Below, piece after piece: positions 17,681-29,899 of a stretch of DNA of 64,000 bases. The translations under genes were made by a program, and so were the position numbers. The stretch covers positions 73,034 to 137,033 of the forward strand of contig MNCI01033639.1 in NCBI GenBank assembly GCA_015680685.1, given 5' to 3'. The notes under the pieces are model-generated. The model had not been told where the DNA came from. It saw only the letters and a program-made list of their open reading frames with translations, and made no database searches. Origin of the DNA: Gnetum montanum (taxonomy: Eukaryota > Streptophyta > Gnetopsida > Gnetales > Gnetaceae). Positions within the stretch are counted from its first letter, which is position 1, and every line of letters begins with the position of its first letter.

Positions 17681-18200
17681 TGATGAACAGTAATAATGCA
17701 GGCTATGTCGATGCATGCCCATCGATGCAGCCTCATCGACGTATCCTTATCGATGCATGCTAGGGTGCGTTGATGCAGGTATGTCAATGGTGGTGCAATC
17801 ATTGCTTATATGAATACACACTCTTTATATTTATGACACCTTTCGATCTTAGTCTCAGCTAAACTTTTGTAGTTTCTCTTCCAAAGTTAGGATATTTTTC
17901 CTTTGAGTGCCTACAGCGTGAATTTATGAGATTGTATGGAATTTTATTCTTATGCTTATGTACTTGGACATATTAGCATGAACGATAATAAAATCAAGAT
18001 TTCCTACATTCATTGCATCACTTAGACTAGTTTACTTTTACTTTTTAGCACTTTACATGAAATTTCCATTTATGTTCTTAGTATTTAATGTAGTTAATCG
18101 TAATCACATGAGTACAACCACTTTGAGCATAACGTATTAACGCTTGGTAATCCTAGTAGTGGACATTTGGTACACCTAGTAGTATACACTTGGTAACTTA
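17681..18200 (+). mobile_element. Partial LTR, Gypsy family A (sense +)
   Basis: It begins TGATGAAC and is the reverse complement in layout of the LTRs at 1485 and 20810. U3 carries repeated words of the type CATCGATGCAGCC (17705-17790). A TATA-like TTATATTTATG lies near 17825, and the CTTTGAGCATAA...CTTGGTAAT block near 18130-18195 is shared by the family. The last 300 bp or so of the LTR are absent: after about 18200 the sequence becomes - strand gag of another family A element. Confidence 0.7.
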
Positions 18201-20600
18201 GCGGTTTGAATTACAGTGTGGATCCTAAGAAACACTTGGTTTGAAGAGCACTCGAAGGTGTTTAATCTAGAGGATGAGGGTGTTGGAGATGCAAGGCAAT
18301 TAGTCGAACTAAATTGTGAAGGCTGAAGAGGACTACTGGGCTGAAAGAAAGGTCTTTTTCTTGATCAATTGTTCAAACCACTTGGTTGAAAAATTACTTA
18401 TGAGTGTACAACCCTTGTAGCATTATGCTATTACAGTTGTGGAACAATCTCTCCCTGCATAGATGGAGCAAGAGGTAACTAGGTTGAAAGTGGAGGTAGA
18501 GGATGGTATGGATACAAATATGGGTTTTTTCCTCAAGTAGATGATGTATGTATTTGATGGTACTTTGGAGGGTAATAGTGATGTTGGAGTGATGCATGAC
18601 TTGCAGCACTTTTAGGGGAGATAGGCTGCTAAACATAGTACCCATATGGATCTAGTTGCCTATAAGGGTACTACTGCTTTGGTGGTGGCATTCCCCACGA
18701 CTGTGGTTGGTACCACTATTGGTATTATTCATAAGGTTGTGGAGGAGTTCCACTTAGGTAGTAAGCTTATTGTTGTTGGTGGAACTATCTTAGATTACCT
18801 TGAGGGTAGGGAAATCATCTTGGAGCTTACCTATGTGCTAGGCAAGGATTCAATGCGTACACTCTAGACTCTTTTAAGTGTGACACCACAGGGCAACATC
18901 CCTTTGGATGTTCATATTGGCATATGCCACATTCAGTTTCATCATCAAAGTCAAACTTCACAACTTCCTTGACAGCAGTAGCTTTGTCCTTACCTCTTTG
19001 GTAGGTACATTTAGCTTCTTTTCACCTCCTACGATTACGATTACTATTTTGCTCTTTGAATTCTTTAGCAATCTTTAAAACAATTTGAACTTTTTCATCC
19101 AAAGAGTTCCATAATTTGTCAACCTTTGCTGAAATATCATAAACAAATTTTTGGATGGGCAAGCTCTTTCTATTCACCACTTCATCAAGTGGTGACTTCT
19201 CCTTGTCACAAAGTCGAACCTCTTGTTTTCTTATGGAAGGGTTTCTATTATACTCTTTAGCACTTTCCATTTTTTATAGCTCACCTTCTTCTTTTGCTAC
19301 TTGCTCAATTAGCCTTTGGATTTGATGAGATCTTAATTTAGACAATCTTCCTTGAGCATACACCCCAAGGGTTCTTCTTGTTTCTGCTCTGAGCCCATCT
19401 ATGATGTGGTGAAGTTGTTCCCTTTGAGAATAACCATGTCTAGGGCATCGATGTAAGAGTGAATAGTAGTGGCTCATGGTGGCATCCAAAGGTTCATGTG
19501 CTCCCTGTTTCTAGCCTTGGATTTTTCTTCTCAGATTGGACACTTTGGAGTACGTCTGATATTTTTCATTAAATAGTTCTCACATGGTACTCCATTTGTG
19601 GATAGATTATAGCTCTAAGGACCAGTACTAGCTTTTAGCTTCCTTGATGAGTGTCCTTGGAAAAAGCTTGAGTTTTTTCCACTCATTCTCTATGTTTTGT
19701 AAGGCATAGGCATCTTGAAAAGCTTGTAGATATTTTTGTAGATCAAAAATATCCCCCCTCAAATTTTTGGATATTTTTCATGTCTAGGTGTTTGATCTAA
19801 CTATCTTTCATATGCCGATTTAGGATTTTCACTACCTTCACAATGTTGAGCATTCTTTTAGTCACCAATAGAGGTTCATCATCATCGTTGCATCGATGAT
19901 GCTGATGATGGTTTTGGCCACCCCTTTGGTTTTTGTGGCCTTCATAGTCATGGTTACCTCGCTGATCACCTTCATCATGGTTGTTTCAACGGTGGCTTCC
20001 ATGAGAAACATTAGATGAAGAGGAATGTTCAGAATCAAATGAAGAGGAAGGTGGACACTACCACCATGGTGTCTACCACCACTCTTATGCTTATTATGAT
20101 TGTCATCCTTAGAACCCTTGTTGTTGTGTTGTTTGCTCGAGTCCCTACCTTGGTTATCACTTTTTCTTGAACTTAATTTATGAATAGTGAATCATAGGTT
20201 TAGGTTTACACCCTCATCATCTGTAGGGGGTGGAGAATCTTCATGTTGAGAACCTTCAGTAGGAGGATCCTTAGTGTCATCTTGATTTAGTAGGAACAAG
20301 GGATTGGTGTAATGTTTCCCCTTTGTAGCTTCATGGAGTTTCTCTTGACATTGATCTCGTTTGCATTGTGTTTTGGTGGAACAATAGTTTTGAGTGTCAT
20401 ATTCATCCATAATGCATTCTTCATGAAGACCTGCTATGCCCAACTTCTTAAGGGTTTTGAATAACATCCTGGGCATAGATCGATTAGGGGGCAAAACAAT
20501 GTTACCCTCCTTATCACACCATCATAGCTATTCATCTTGATGTAGGATGAAGGTGAAGTTTGGCACAAACTCATTTGGATGAGTGTATACCACCTTGCAT
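18200..20600 (-). mobile_element. Gypsy family A gag region, decayed, reading away from the LTR at 20810
   Basis: Read on the - strand from 20600 down, it starts with an N-terminal block (EFVPNFTFILHQDE, then IVLPPNRSMPRML near 20490) that recurs on the + strand at 63262 onward. A retrotransposon gag domain follows near 19489-19274, with the MSHYYSLLHRCPRHG stretch and an LIEQVAKEEGEL end. A cysteine/histidine cluster (CGICQYEHPKGCC, near 18900) resembles a degenerate zinc knuckle. A Pro/Gln/Tyr-rich tail reaches about 18250. Several frames and stops break it. It was cut off at the lower end by the LTR at 17681-18200, so no pol is present. Confidence 0.75.
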
Positions 20601-20789
20601 TTTTTATGGGATTGGTGGTTTTGTATCTCTATTCTTGCAAAAAGAAGAAGATATTTTGCAAAATAAGATAAAATAATCAATGTGCTTTTATAATTCTATG
20701 TATAGTGGGAATGATATTAACCTTGAGGTTCGTACAACAATATTAATGGTATTCACTTAAACCTAAATAGTGCATGTTCCACAAACAAA

Positions 20790-20808
20790 GTCCCTGGTAA
20801 CGGTGCCA
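20790..20808 (-). promoter_or_regulatory. Primer-binding site, tRNA-Asp type, Gypsy family A
   Basis: One base inside the LTR end, the - strand reads TGGCACCGTTACCAGGGA. This matches the usual plant Gypsy primer-binding site TGGCGCCGTTGCCGGGGA at all but three positions, and each difference is a C-to-T or G-to-A change expected from decay of methylated cytosines. It complements the 3' end of tRNA-Asp and fixes the orientation of the element as -. Confidence 0.75.
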
Positions 20809-20809
20809 A

Positions 20810-21747
20810 TGATGAGTGGCGACATACCCCTATGCCCAACCATAAGAATCATGAAGCATTCATGCACGACTCAGTCGAATTCCACAGAATTTATCATTTC
20901 CGATGCACTAGTCCTTTAGGAAGTGAATTTTGCCTTAAGGTCAATCGTTGTCTTCCCAATTACACTTGTGATGTTCGTTGGTATGGTTAAGTGTAACTGA
21001 GGCATCTAATTTTTATCATTTTGTGTTTTATAGTTTAGTGCTCAAAATGTAGATAAAATTAATCTGATTAACTAATCTAAATTAACTAATTAACTAGCAT
21101 TTAACTAATCCTAACATAAACATCCAATCTCACTTTTCGTACACATCCTAAACCCACATATCCACTGTTGGGTGACCAAGTGCTATGCTACTGGGTGTAC
21201 CAAGCAATAACACTATTGGGATTACCAAGTGAATATGTGTTATGCTCAAAGTGGTCATACTTATGTGTGTACTCTATCTAACTTAATTGCTTCATTAATG
21301 TAATAACTGGAAAATAATTAATAACTAATTGAAAACATTTAATAGATAACTGAAAATATTAAATGCATAAATGAAATAGCTAATCTATCCAAAGTGCTGC
21401 AAGGTTTATTAGAAAGCTCATCTTTATTGCTGCACATACTGTTGTGCTCAGGTACAAAAATGCTCGAATAAAGATCCATACACTCAATGACTCCTGCTGT
21501 GGACACTTGGGGAAAAAATTCTAACTTTTGAATGGAAAATCTACAAGAGCTCCACTACAACTACAATCTCTACTTTTCCATAAATGCAATTGCAAGTGTG
21601 TATTTATAGCCAACTATAGGCACTACGTCGATGGGGCCACAACGACGCATGATATGATGCATCAACTAGGCCTTGTTGACGAGGCTCAGACGATGAGGCC
21701 ACATCAATAAGGTTTTGTTGATGCAACCGACAAAATGCGACTCATCA
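20810..21747 (-). mobile_element. 5' LTR of Gypsy family A element
   Basis: This 938-bp LTR runs TGATGAGT...CTCATCA on the - strand and adjoins the primer-binding site and gag, so it is the 5' LTR of a - strand element. A TATATT/TATTTATAG-like promoter word lies near 21600 (- strand sense), and U3 carries degenerate CGACGAGGC-type words at 21625-21735. The central block includes CTTGGTAATCCC and a reverse-complemented CTTTGAGCATAA shared with all other copies. Confidence 0.85.
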
Positions 21748-21989
21748 AAAAGGGTAGAAGCATTTAAAACATCATATCAACCATCTATAGGAGGTAGTGA
21801 GGACTATCACTCTACCATGATCCACTTGCATGAATTCTCATCAGATGTAAATTAGCAACATGATGGTCTCTACAATCTCTTTAACACTAAAATAAGTCAA
21901 TCCACTATCCAAGTGAAACCCTATTAAAGAAGAATATGCATTCAACATATCTACTAATAATTTTTTTAAAAAAAATTAGACAATGCTAT

Positions 21990-23490
21990 AGCTTTCTCCA
22001 TTGTGTTAAAAGAGGGCATGCCACATAAAGAATAAGAAAAAATCACAAAGGTGGCAACTTATCAAACTGAACAAGCACTAAGCTTTTGGTAATACCAGTA
22101 CCAAACCTTATTGTAATGAAAAACATTCAAATGTCTACAAGGATTCAATCAAGTGGAATAGAAAGAAAAGTGAGTGTATCCTAACATGAGGAGATGTTGC
22201 ACAAACTGGTGAGAGTCAAGATGTCAATACCAAATTTCTTCATCATTTTTTAAGATATCACTATTACCTAATTTGCACTCATTAAGATAAAGGAGAAGCT
22301 AATGATTGTTAAAATACAAATTCAATAAGTAAAATCATTAAACTAGTAATTGATCAAAGAATTTTCATAAGTTCATGCTTAGCTTTTAGATCATTCATCC
22401 ACCAATTGAACCTCATAAGGGATGAACCCTTTAACTAGCTAAAGGTTAAAAAAACATGAGGTTGAAATGAAAAAGAAAAGATTCATGTGCAATTTGTTCT
22501 TGTTAGAAGCAATGGTTAATGAAGTAAATAAGGAAAAATCCATAGTATGCAAAGTGAAGAAGGAACTAGCTACACAAATAGAAGTTTCTAAAAGATAAAA
22601 AGAAAAAAAGACCAAAAGCAGTTAATCAAAGAAAACAAAAATGCACATAGGTTAGTCATAGAAAATAGAAATAACTCAATGAAGAAGACAAGGGAAATTA
22701 GGTATAAGTCTGCTATTAAAACAACCATCTAGAAAAATGAAGTCCTTAAATATAAAAAAATCAAAAATCATTACAAGGAATAGATTGACATGCAAAAAGA
22801 AATTAATGAAAAGAAATTATATTTACAAAGGCTAAGGTCAATGAGGTCCTCCATTAACTCCAAGGTGACACATGATAGCTCATCTTTCATGCTCTCAATG
22901 TTTATAACTAAGCTAAGATCAAGATGAGACACCTACAAATTGAAAAAATGAAAGATTACATGGAGCAATCTAATCTGTAATAGATGAATTTAGTCATGCT
23001 AATTGGTGGATGACCAAGAATAGAATTGGAGAAGTAAGTGGCCAACTCATACTTATTATATTTGAATAAGTACAAGATTTATCGAGAAGCATTACAAAAC
23101 TACAAACTAATAATGCAAAATTGGAGGTGTTCAATGTCAAGTTCTCAAATCAAAGGAATGTTGCATAAATTTTGGTAAGAAGAATGATAAATTACCGAGA
23201 GATCCAAAATAAGGTAAAAGCATTTAAGATTAAATGTAGACAATTTGCTACCTAGCTTGTAAATGCCTACAAATTGTTTCCAACTTTCTTGTTCTTGGAA
23301 GGTGCCAACAACTTAGAATCTAGGTAACTTACCTAGATTATTTGTGATTCAAAGACTAAGGAGGAAAAGAAGAAGTTTCTAATGGAGGCATTCAAAATCA
23401 AAAGTATAGCAATAGTGGAGGATGATCAACTACAAAAATCATCAAGGCATGAGGAACCGCCATCAACAAGCACTACTTAGGAAATATGAC
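21990..23490 (+). other. Lysine/glutamate-rich decayed coding-like region, unrecognised
   Basis: Reading + strand frames with stops removed gives long charged stretches. Examples are a Lys/Glu-rich segment near 22450-22800, a MEQ-type coiled-coil-like portion near 22900-23200, and a FLFLEGANNLESR stretch near 23290. It ends at a Ser/Thr-rich tail about 165 bp before the LTR at 23656. I do not recognise the family. Its place beside family A LTRs suggests a gag-like or accessory frame of a retroelement, but that is inference. Confidence 0.35.
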
Positions 23491-23655
23491 TTATTCTACT
23501 TTTTCTAAATATGCACAAATATTTTGTAATGTGACACTCGATTAGTTTGTTAGACAAGTCTACTCCCACATTTTATAAATAAAATTTACCCTAATTTTTT
23601 TAATCCAAGGATAATTTTTAAGTTAGTTGTGGGGATATAATGAGAAATTTTTAGT

Positions 23656-24465
23656 TGATTGCATCAATGTAGTAGCATCGACATAGGCTCCATTGCATTA
23701 ACACATTAGTATTGATGTAGAGGTAATAAATGCTTATAAAAATCTGCCACTAGTTGCCTTTATGACACTATTTAATCAATAGCTCTAGTAAAACTCTTAC
23801 AATTTTTTCCCTTAACACTTAGAAAAGTGAACAAGTCCCTATATCATGATTTGAAGTAATTATCTGGAGTTGCTATTGCTATTGGAGCCCCTTATACCTA
23901 AACATATTGCATGATTGATAATAAAGATTGACATTATTCCATTCCATTATAGCACTTTAACTTATTTTATATTTATCTTTAGTGTAATTATATTTCAAAT
24001 ATCAACTTTGTTTAATGTCTATTTTCCTATACACTTAGTTAATTATTTACAAATTATGAGGAATGAATACAACTAGCATCTATCATAATTACATGAATGC
24101 ACCACTTGGTATGCCTAGTAGTGAACACTTGGTAACCTAGCAATGTTAGCGTAGGTTCAAGATGTGTATGGAAAGTTGTGCCATATGCTCATCACATATG
24201 CTAAATTAGATTTACTTTTATCATTTAGGTTAATCTAGATTAAATTTTAATATTTTAATAATATTTTATTTATGACCATACAACTTAGCTATACTTAACT
24301 ATATGTAACAAGAGCTGCATGGGTATAACTAGGAAAACAATGACCTATGATCAAATGCTTAACTATCTAGCTACTATGCTAGCCTAATCCAAGAATACAA
24401 TCAGGTGACTTGCATATGCTTGTGATTTGTATGGTTAGGTGTTGGGTATACTCTCCTACTCATCG
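23656..24465 (+). mobile_element. Solo LTR, Gypsy family A (diverged, sense +)
   Basis: It begins TGATTGCATC and ends CTACTCATCG, close to the family ends TGATGAG and CTCATCA. Internally it shares the CACTTGGTATGCC...CACTTGGTAACC block (24110-24145) and the final ATGGTTAGGTGTTGGGTAT block. It is flanked by TTAGT (23651-23655) and TTAGC (24466-24470), a 4-of-5 match to a target-site duplication. U3 words of the CATCGACAT type are few here. No internal domain adjoins either end. Confidence 0.65.
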
Positions 24466-24479
24466 TTAGCCATAAAACC

Positions 24480-24920
24480 CTTGTATCTCTCAATTCTTTT
24501 CAAGCTTATATAGGAATGTAATTTCATCTAATAACTTTGGTAACTTTTAATCTTAGTAAAGCTATTTCCACCTCAAAGAAGAAAAATTCATTTATCATAC
24601 TAAAATTTGATTTTTCTTGGATAACTTTTCTATGAAATTCTTCATTTAATAAAATTTTTTACCTATCTAAGATTTCATTGTCTTTTACCAAAATTGTTTC
24701 TTTGGCCTCCTTGATGCATTTGATAGGATCAATGGTTTTACATTTTTTATTTCTAATTTTTACCATTTTTATATATAAATTTTTTTCATTCCTTTGTTCC
24801 CAATTTATCATAAAAATTAGTAAGGCCTTATGTTTGACTTTGGCTAATACTAATTTTCCTTCTTCCTTACCAACATTTATAAATATCCAAGCATTCTTCA
24901 AGCAAGTATACAATCATCAT
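24480..24920 (-). mobile_element. LINE fragment, region just upstream of reverse transcriptase
   Basis: The - strand frame from 24913 to 24659 continues past one stop. It carries the pattern IKCIKEAKETILVKDNEILD followed by RWKILLNEEF, which is the segment preceding RT in RTE-type and related LINEs. No RT blocks follow, because the sequence ends against the LTR at 23656-24465. Confidence 0.5.
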
Positions 24921-25236
24921 TGAAGAGGTAATTCATCTCACATTAAGCTTGTGTTTTTCATTGCTATGGATAGTTCTTATGTAAGTTGTCAGAAGATTGA
25001 ATTATTGTAATCTAAGTTGAGTGAAAGTAAGATCATGAGAATGTCTTATGCCTTTAGGTCCTTAGGAGAGTAACCTGAGATTTGCTCTTTCATTCTAGTG
25101 ATATTTCTTCATTAATTTGAATATAATTGAGAGAGAATTACTAATTTTTTCTTGTTTCTACTTATAGTAAGTCAAGTTCACTTGAAAGTGTTATGAAATT
25201 TTGATCATTAGGACTTGTACAATCAAGTCCCCATCA
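24920..25236 (+). repeat. LTR-like direct repeat, left copy
   Basis: The segment aligns by eye with 27740-28043. Shared stretches include a CATTAAGCTTGTGTTTTTCATTGC-like start, a GATATTTCTTCATTAATTTGAATATAAT core (25100 and 27905), and a CTTGGAAGT/CTTGAAAGT-type end. Both copies end in CA. The copies are in the same orientation about 2.8 kb apart, as expected of two LTRs. Confidence 0.5.
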
Positions 25237-27739
25237 TCTTAGAATAAGAACATGTTTTTTGAAGGCATGTACATCTAGTTTTAAGACATCTTCATTACTA
25301 TCTCACAAGATTTTGAAGATTTTTTTTCTAGTTTTTAAGAATTACTAAGATGCTATTTAATTACATGAGAGCGGGTTTTGATATTCCAACTTGCTTGAAT
25401 CATTGAAATCTTTAATAGATCATGTTGAATTTGAGTTAATCAAGTTTTTGATAGCTTGACTAAGTTAGAGTTTATCATAGATTGCTTCAAATCTACACGA
25501 TTGAGGAAATATTATTTTGGGTTATTGTATTAAGCATCTAGATTTAGAAAAGATTTGTTGATATTTTGTTTTTATATGTTGTCACCTATTTTAGGTTCAC
25601 TTAATATGGCAAACAAGTCGAAATGTTTCCAAGAATTGAATGAAAAGATTAAAAGTATAAGAAGAGTCGCCAAAATATTTTGAGAAGATGTTGGAGGAAT
25701 CTCTTTCTAGATAACATTCTAGTCATCAAAAAGAAATTGAGGGAATGTGATCAAGTATAGATGAAGTTTGAGAAGTGTTGTTTAGGCTCTTTGCACATCA
25801 AATAAAACCATGGATATTTAATAAGCCTAGGATTTTATTAGAAATCCTAGCCTACAGCAAAGAACTACCAAAGTCATCTTTAATATTCTTAAGGTGGACT
25901 GAGTCTATGGGTTAATTGAGATTCTTAAGAAGACTAAGAGAAAGTACAAAAGGTACATGTATATTTCTTTTTGTAAGTGTTCTTTGTTATGTGGAAAGAA
26001 ATAGGAGATTTCAAACTAAGTGAAGGTTACGCCATCATGGAACATGAGTGGATCTTCTAGTTATGGTATATTTGTGAATGCTTTCTTTAATGGTTCTTTA
26101 ATTTAAATATTAATGAATCAATGAAGGAGGATTTATCTTTTGAGTTGAGACCTCTAAACAAGGTTAATAAGTTTATTGACAACTCAATTGAGGAGGAGAA
26201 AGCATGAGATATGGAATCTCAAATTTGGAATGAGGAGCCATTAGAACATAAGGGTTTTGGATAGTCACAAAAAGATCAAGTTAAAACAAGAATGGATGAA
26301 AGTATTCCTTTACTTTTTCTTATGAGCTATTTGATCCATGATTTTTGTGGTAGCCATGATCATAATAATGTTATTAATTGTGTTCAATATTTTGACATTA
26401 TGGATGATATCTTTATGAATTTTATTTTATATTTTGATAAGAATGATGAATTTTTTGTTGATTATGACATAGAAGTAATGGTCACAACATGAATATTGGT
26501 AGCAATGTGATTGCTAATATCATTATTAATGATTGTAATGTAACCAATGATGGTAAATTACATGTTGGATTTGATATTTGCCATGGAGCAGAGTCTAATG
26601 ATGTTGGGTTAAGATGTTGGATCCTAAAAGAAGAAGAAGAAGAATATTATAAAAATTCAAACTCTAATGATTTGGATAATTTGAGAATGGTGGTAATGAC
26701 CTTTATGTATTCATTCTAAAAATATTTTTCTTTATATTAGTGAATATTGTACTCAAATTTTAACTATATTTGTTATGCATTACAATATGGACATATTTGT
26801 TAAATGTGATGGTTATAGTAAATATGTTGATTGTGAGTTAGTAGATGTAACTGAATAGTGTAAAGTAGATCCAAGAGAGGATAATGTTAGTGATAAAAGA
26901 AGGAAACTCCTTCAAACCCCCAAAATAAAAAAATCTAAAACGAGAAGAAGGATAGAAAAAATGCTAGGTTTAAACAACCTAAATTTATTACATTCTCTTC
27001 TTGCTTATTTTTTCTTAGCAATGAGTTAGACATGGAATTTGATGCTTTCAAGATGGAAGCATGGTGAAGCCTTTAGAATAAAGTTAAACCTAAATAGAAA
27101 ATATTTTTATAACGAAATTACTAATAAATGTATGCTCTAATCATAAGTATATTATTATTGTAATGTGTGTGATCTATGTGTGTATACATGGGACTAATTT
27201 TCCTTCCAAATTGTACTTGCAAAATTATATGTTTATTGGATGGTAGAGACAATGTATTGTAAGATATAACCATTTTTTGCTATATGTGGTTTGTGTATAT
27301 GTGTTGTTAGCTTAAATGAAAAGGCATTAATCATCCTAAATGTAAGGCCTTTACTTATGTGTTAAGACTTTTCAAAGGAGGAGAAGCCGATGAAGACATC
27401 TTCTACTTGTAATCCTCATTTGAATCCTCAATGAGTCTTTGTCAGTGAGTTAGGCATGATTCAAGCATGTGATTTGAGTGTGTTTTGAGTTATAAAAAGC
27501 AACTATGAGTAGAGTGCAACCAATTGCCGGTGAGATGCTAGCAACAAGAAGTTAATAGCGAAGAAGAAAATCACTCTCAAGAAAGAGTAAATGATTTACC
27601 AAGGCTAGGAGAATCCTAGTTATAGCCTACTCATATTGGAGGACTACCGAGGAGGTACTAGTTGCAGCCCACTAACATTGAGAAGCCTCAAACTTTTCAG
27701 AAATCAATCTTTTTAAGATTGCTAATGGTTGAGAGTAAA
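25237..27739 (+). mobile_element. Interior of a small, decayed LTR-type element with an unassigned gag-like frame
   Basis: A frame begins near 25605 with MANKSKCFQELNEKIKSIRR and continues through stops to about 27100. It includes Asp/Asn-rich frames at 26292-26492 and 26489-26719 and a Lys/Arg-rich segment near 26900-26960. No protease, RT or integrase motif is visible, so the element is either non-autonomous or has lost pol. The class (Gypsy or copia) cannot be told. Confidence 0.4.
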
Positions 27740-28043
27740 AGGCCATTATTAAAGAGGCTATTAAGCTATTGTTTTCTGTTGTTGTAAAGAGCTCTTATGT
27801 TATAAGAAAATTGGATTATTATGAGTTTTGAGTTGAATGATAGTATCGGATCATGTAGATGTGCCTCCACGTCCTTGGAAAAATAAGTTGACTTTCATGC
27901 CTCTTTTATATTTCTTCATTAATTTGAATATAATGAAAAAAAATTACTTTATTTCATCTTGTTCTTGCTTTCTCCAAGTTAATTCATCTTGGAAGTATCA
28001 TGGAATTATAACCTTTGAGGCATGTATGATTAAGTTCTCAGCA
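27740..28043 (+). repeat. LTR-like direct repeat, right copy
   Basis: This is the partner of 24920-25236. Sequence upstream (about 27340-27740) may belong to the same LTR, but the left copy is cut off there by the LINE fragment and I cannot confirm it. No target-site duplication could be set. Confidence 0.45.
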
Positions 28044-28960
28044 CAATGCTTATTTCCAAGTAATACTTGATTTTTAGTAAAAACAAAAAGACTTAATATG
28101 ATGGATATTCCTTGGATCAAAAAGGATTAAATGATGATTCACCAAGCATGCTAAATTTAAAATATAGACATTGAAGGATAAACACTAAAAAATGTTTTAC
28201 TCAAATCCTAGTTAAGCTTCCAACAACATAGTTTCAATGTTTCTATCCTACTAGTATTCAAAGTTGGAATGAGAATCTTTGGGTTTATAATAGCACATAT
28301 TAAATTTATGCTTGCTTCTTCTTCATCTTTGGAAGAAAAAAGAGAGAAAATGAAAAGAAAAGCAAAAGGATAAATTAGAAGCAAGTTTCAAATAAAACAT
28401 TGAACATTACCTTGGAAAGATATTTCTTATTTCTCATTGCTAAATGAGCTTGGAAATGGGTACATACTCAAGGAGCTTCTTTACCTAATGGATGGCTTGA
28501 ATTAAAAACATAAGAATGTGTGTGTGTATGCCAAGTGTAGTTGCTATGTATTGAGGTATTGGCAAAAGTTGAGGTATTGGCAAGAATGTTTAGACCAAGA
28601 AAGTTGACAAAAAATGTACTCCAAAACACCACTAGGTTCAAAAAGTTGAAAGATAATTTCTTAATAATTAAAAAGTAAATATAAATTTTTTTAATGTTTG
28701 AGGGAGGAGGTGTTAGACTCCAAACAATTATGAATAAAAAGAAAAAAAATTCAAAGCACATCCAATACTTGACACTACGTAGACAACATTAAAGAAAAAG
28801 ATGGAAAGAAAATACCTTTCAATTTTAGAACTATCTACTTAGGTTTATAACTTTACAATTATACTTTAAAAAATTAGGTGAAAAAATGAATTTTTGGTAA
28901 GGAAGGTAGCAACGTTTATATCACTTTTCAACATTCATACTTGAACTTAAAATAACAAAA
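28044..28960. other. AT-rich unassigned sequence
   Basis: The 97-residue - strand frame at 28468-28761 is Phe/Asn-rich and low complexity with no domain. A short TG repeat lies near 28517. Nothing else is supported. Confidence 0.35.
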
Positions 28961-28966
28961 AGATTC

Positions 28967-29049
28967 AAGATGAAGAACTGTTGCTTAATACCAATCTTTC
29001 TATCAAANAAGATGAAGAACTGTTGCTTAATACCAATCTTTCTATCAAA
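28967..29049. repeat. Identical 41-bp sequence on both sides of an N (assembly join)
   Basis: 28967-29007 equals 29009-29049 with a single N at 29008. It is the same artefact pattern as at 385-473. Confidence 0.85.
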
Positions 29050-29610
29050 GCAAGATTCACCATAAACTGGTAGAACAAAATTTGGATGACCTTCAACTCA
29101 TCACTTACTATTATTCTTACATTGAGAATTTTGATTATCAACTTTAACCTTTTTATTAATACTAATTTTAATCTTTGAGTTAATAGTAGTCATGTCAAAT
29201 AAGGAAAAATTTTCCTTATAAGCTATTTTGTCTTGGCTTATCAATACTTCCTATAGTAAAAGTATTCACAGAAGCTTCTGTCTTTAATAGTTTCTTTATT
29301 TTTATTTTATCATTCTTATCATTGATATTAACTTGAATTTTCATCTTCAACTCATTATTTTCTTCTATCTTCAACTTCAACATGCTTTTTCTTTTCTTTA
29401 ACATCTTTTCTCTTGAGTAGGAGGGGTTGTTAGACTCCAAAAAAATAAATAATAATACTAAAAAAATTCAACATACATTAGATCATCAAAGAAAGAGTGT
29501 AAAGAAAAAGCCAAATGGTTTTAGGGATGCCTTTTTGGGTTTTCATCCTTACAACCAATCTTGAAAAACCTTCCCTCTGGGGTGGGAAAAGGATCAGGTG
29601 TTACCCTTAT
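29050..29610 (-). mobile_element. LINE-associated repeat fragment
   Basis: The segment at 29060-29100 resembles 32745-32800, which lies at the upstream end of the LINE at 29.9-33.0 kb. The segment at 29480-29600 resembles both units of the tandem repeat at 45889-46400. The - strand frame 29440-29216 is a Lys/Asn/Glu-rich stretch without a recognised domain. I take it as a 5' fragment of a second LINE copy, with modest confidence. Confidence 0.4.
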
Positions 29611-29899
29611 TCAAATGCCCTCATGGGTTTTCACTTCTTATTAAAGAGTTTCTTGTAAAAGGAAAGAGAAAACTCTATCTAAAGAAAGAATAATACATCC
29701 ATCAAAGATAAACAAAAATAACAACAAAAGCTAAAAGCTTCTCATCCTTAAGCCTCTAAAACAAAACAAGTTAATACTATAGAAAAAAAATTAATTATTC
29801 AACTTTTACTGGGAGTGTTTTTGCATGATGTTGTAGCTGAAAAGCTATGCTACATCTTTGAGAATCCACTATTTGACACCTAAAGAGAGGTCATAGTTA

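Noticed and set aside
18646-18867. 73-residue + strand frame with a hydrophobic, valine-rich sequence
   Set aside because: The opposite strand reads as the Pro/Gln/Tyr-rich tail of gag in line with the rest of the element.
21625-21735. CRISPR-like short repeats (CGACGAGGC words)
   Set aside because: The words are degenerate, have no regular spacers, and lie in an LTR U3 of a plant genome.
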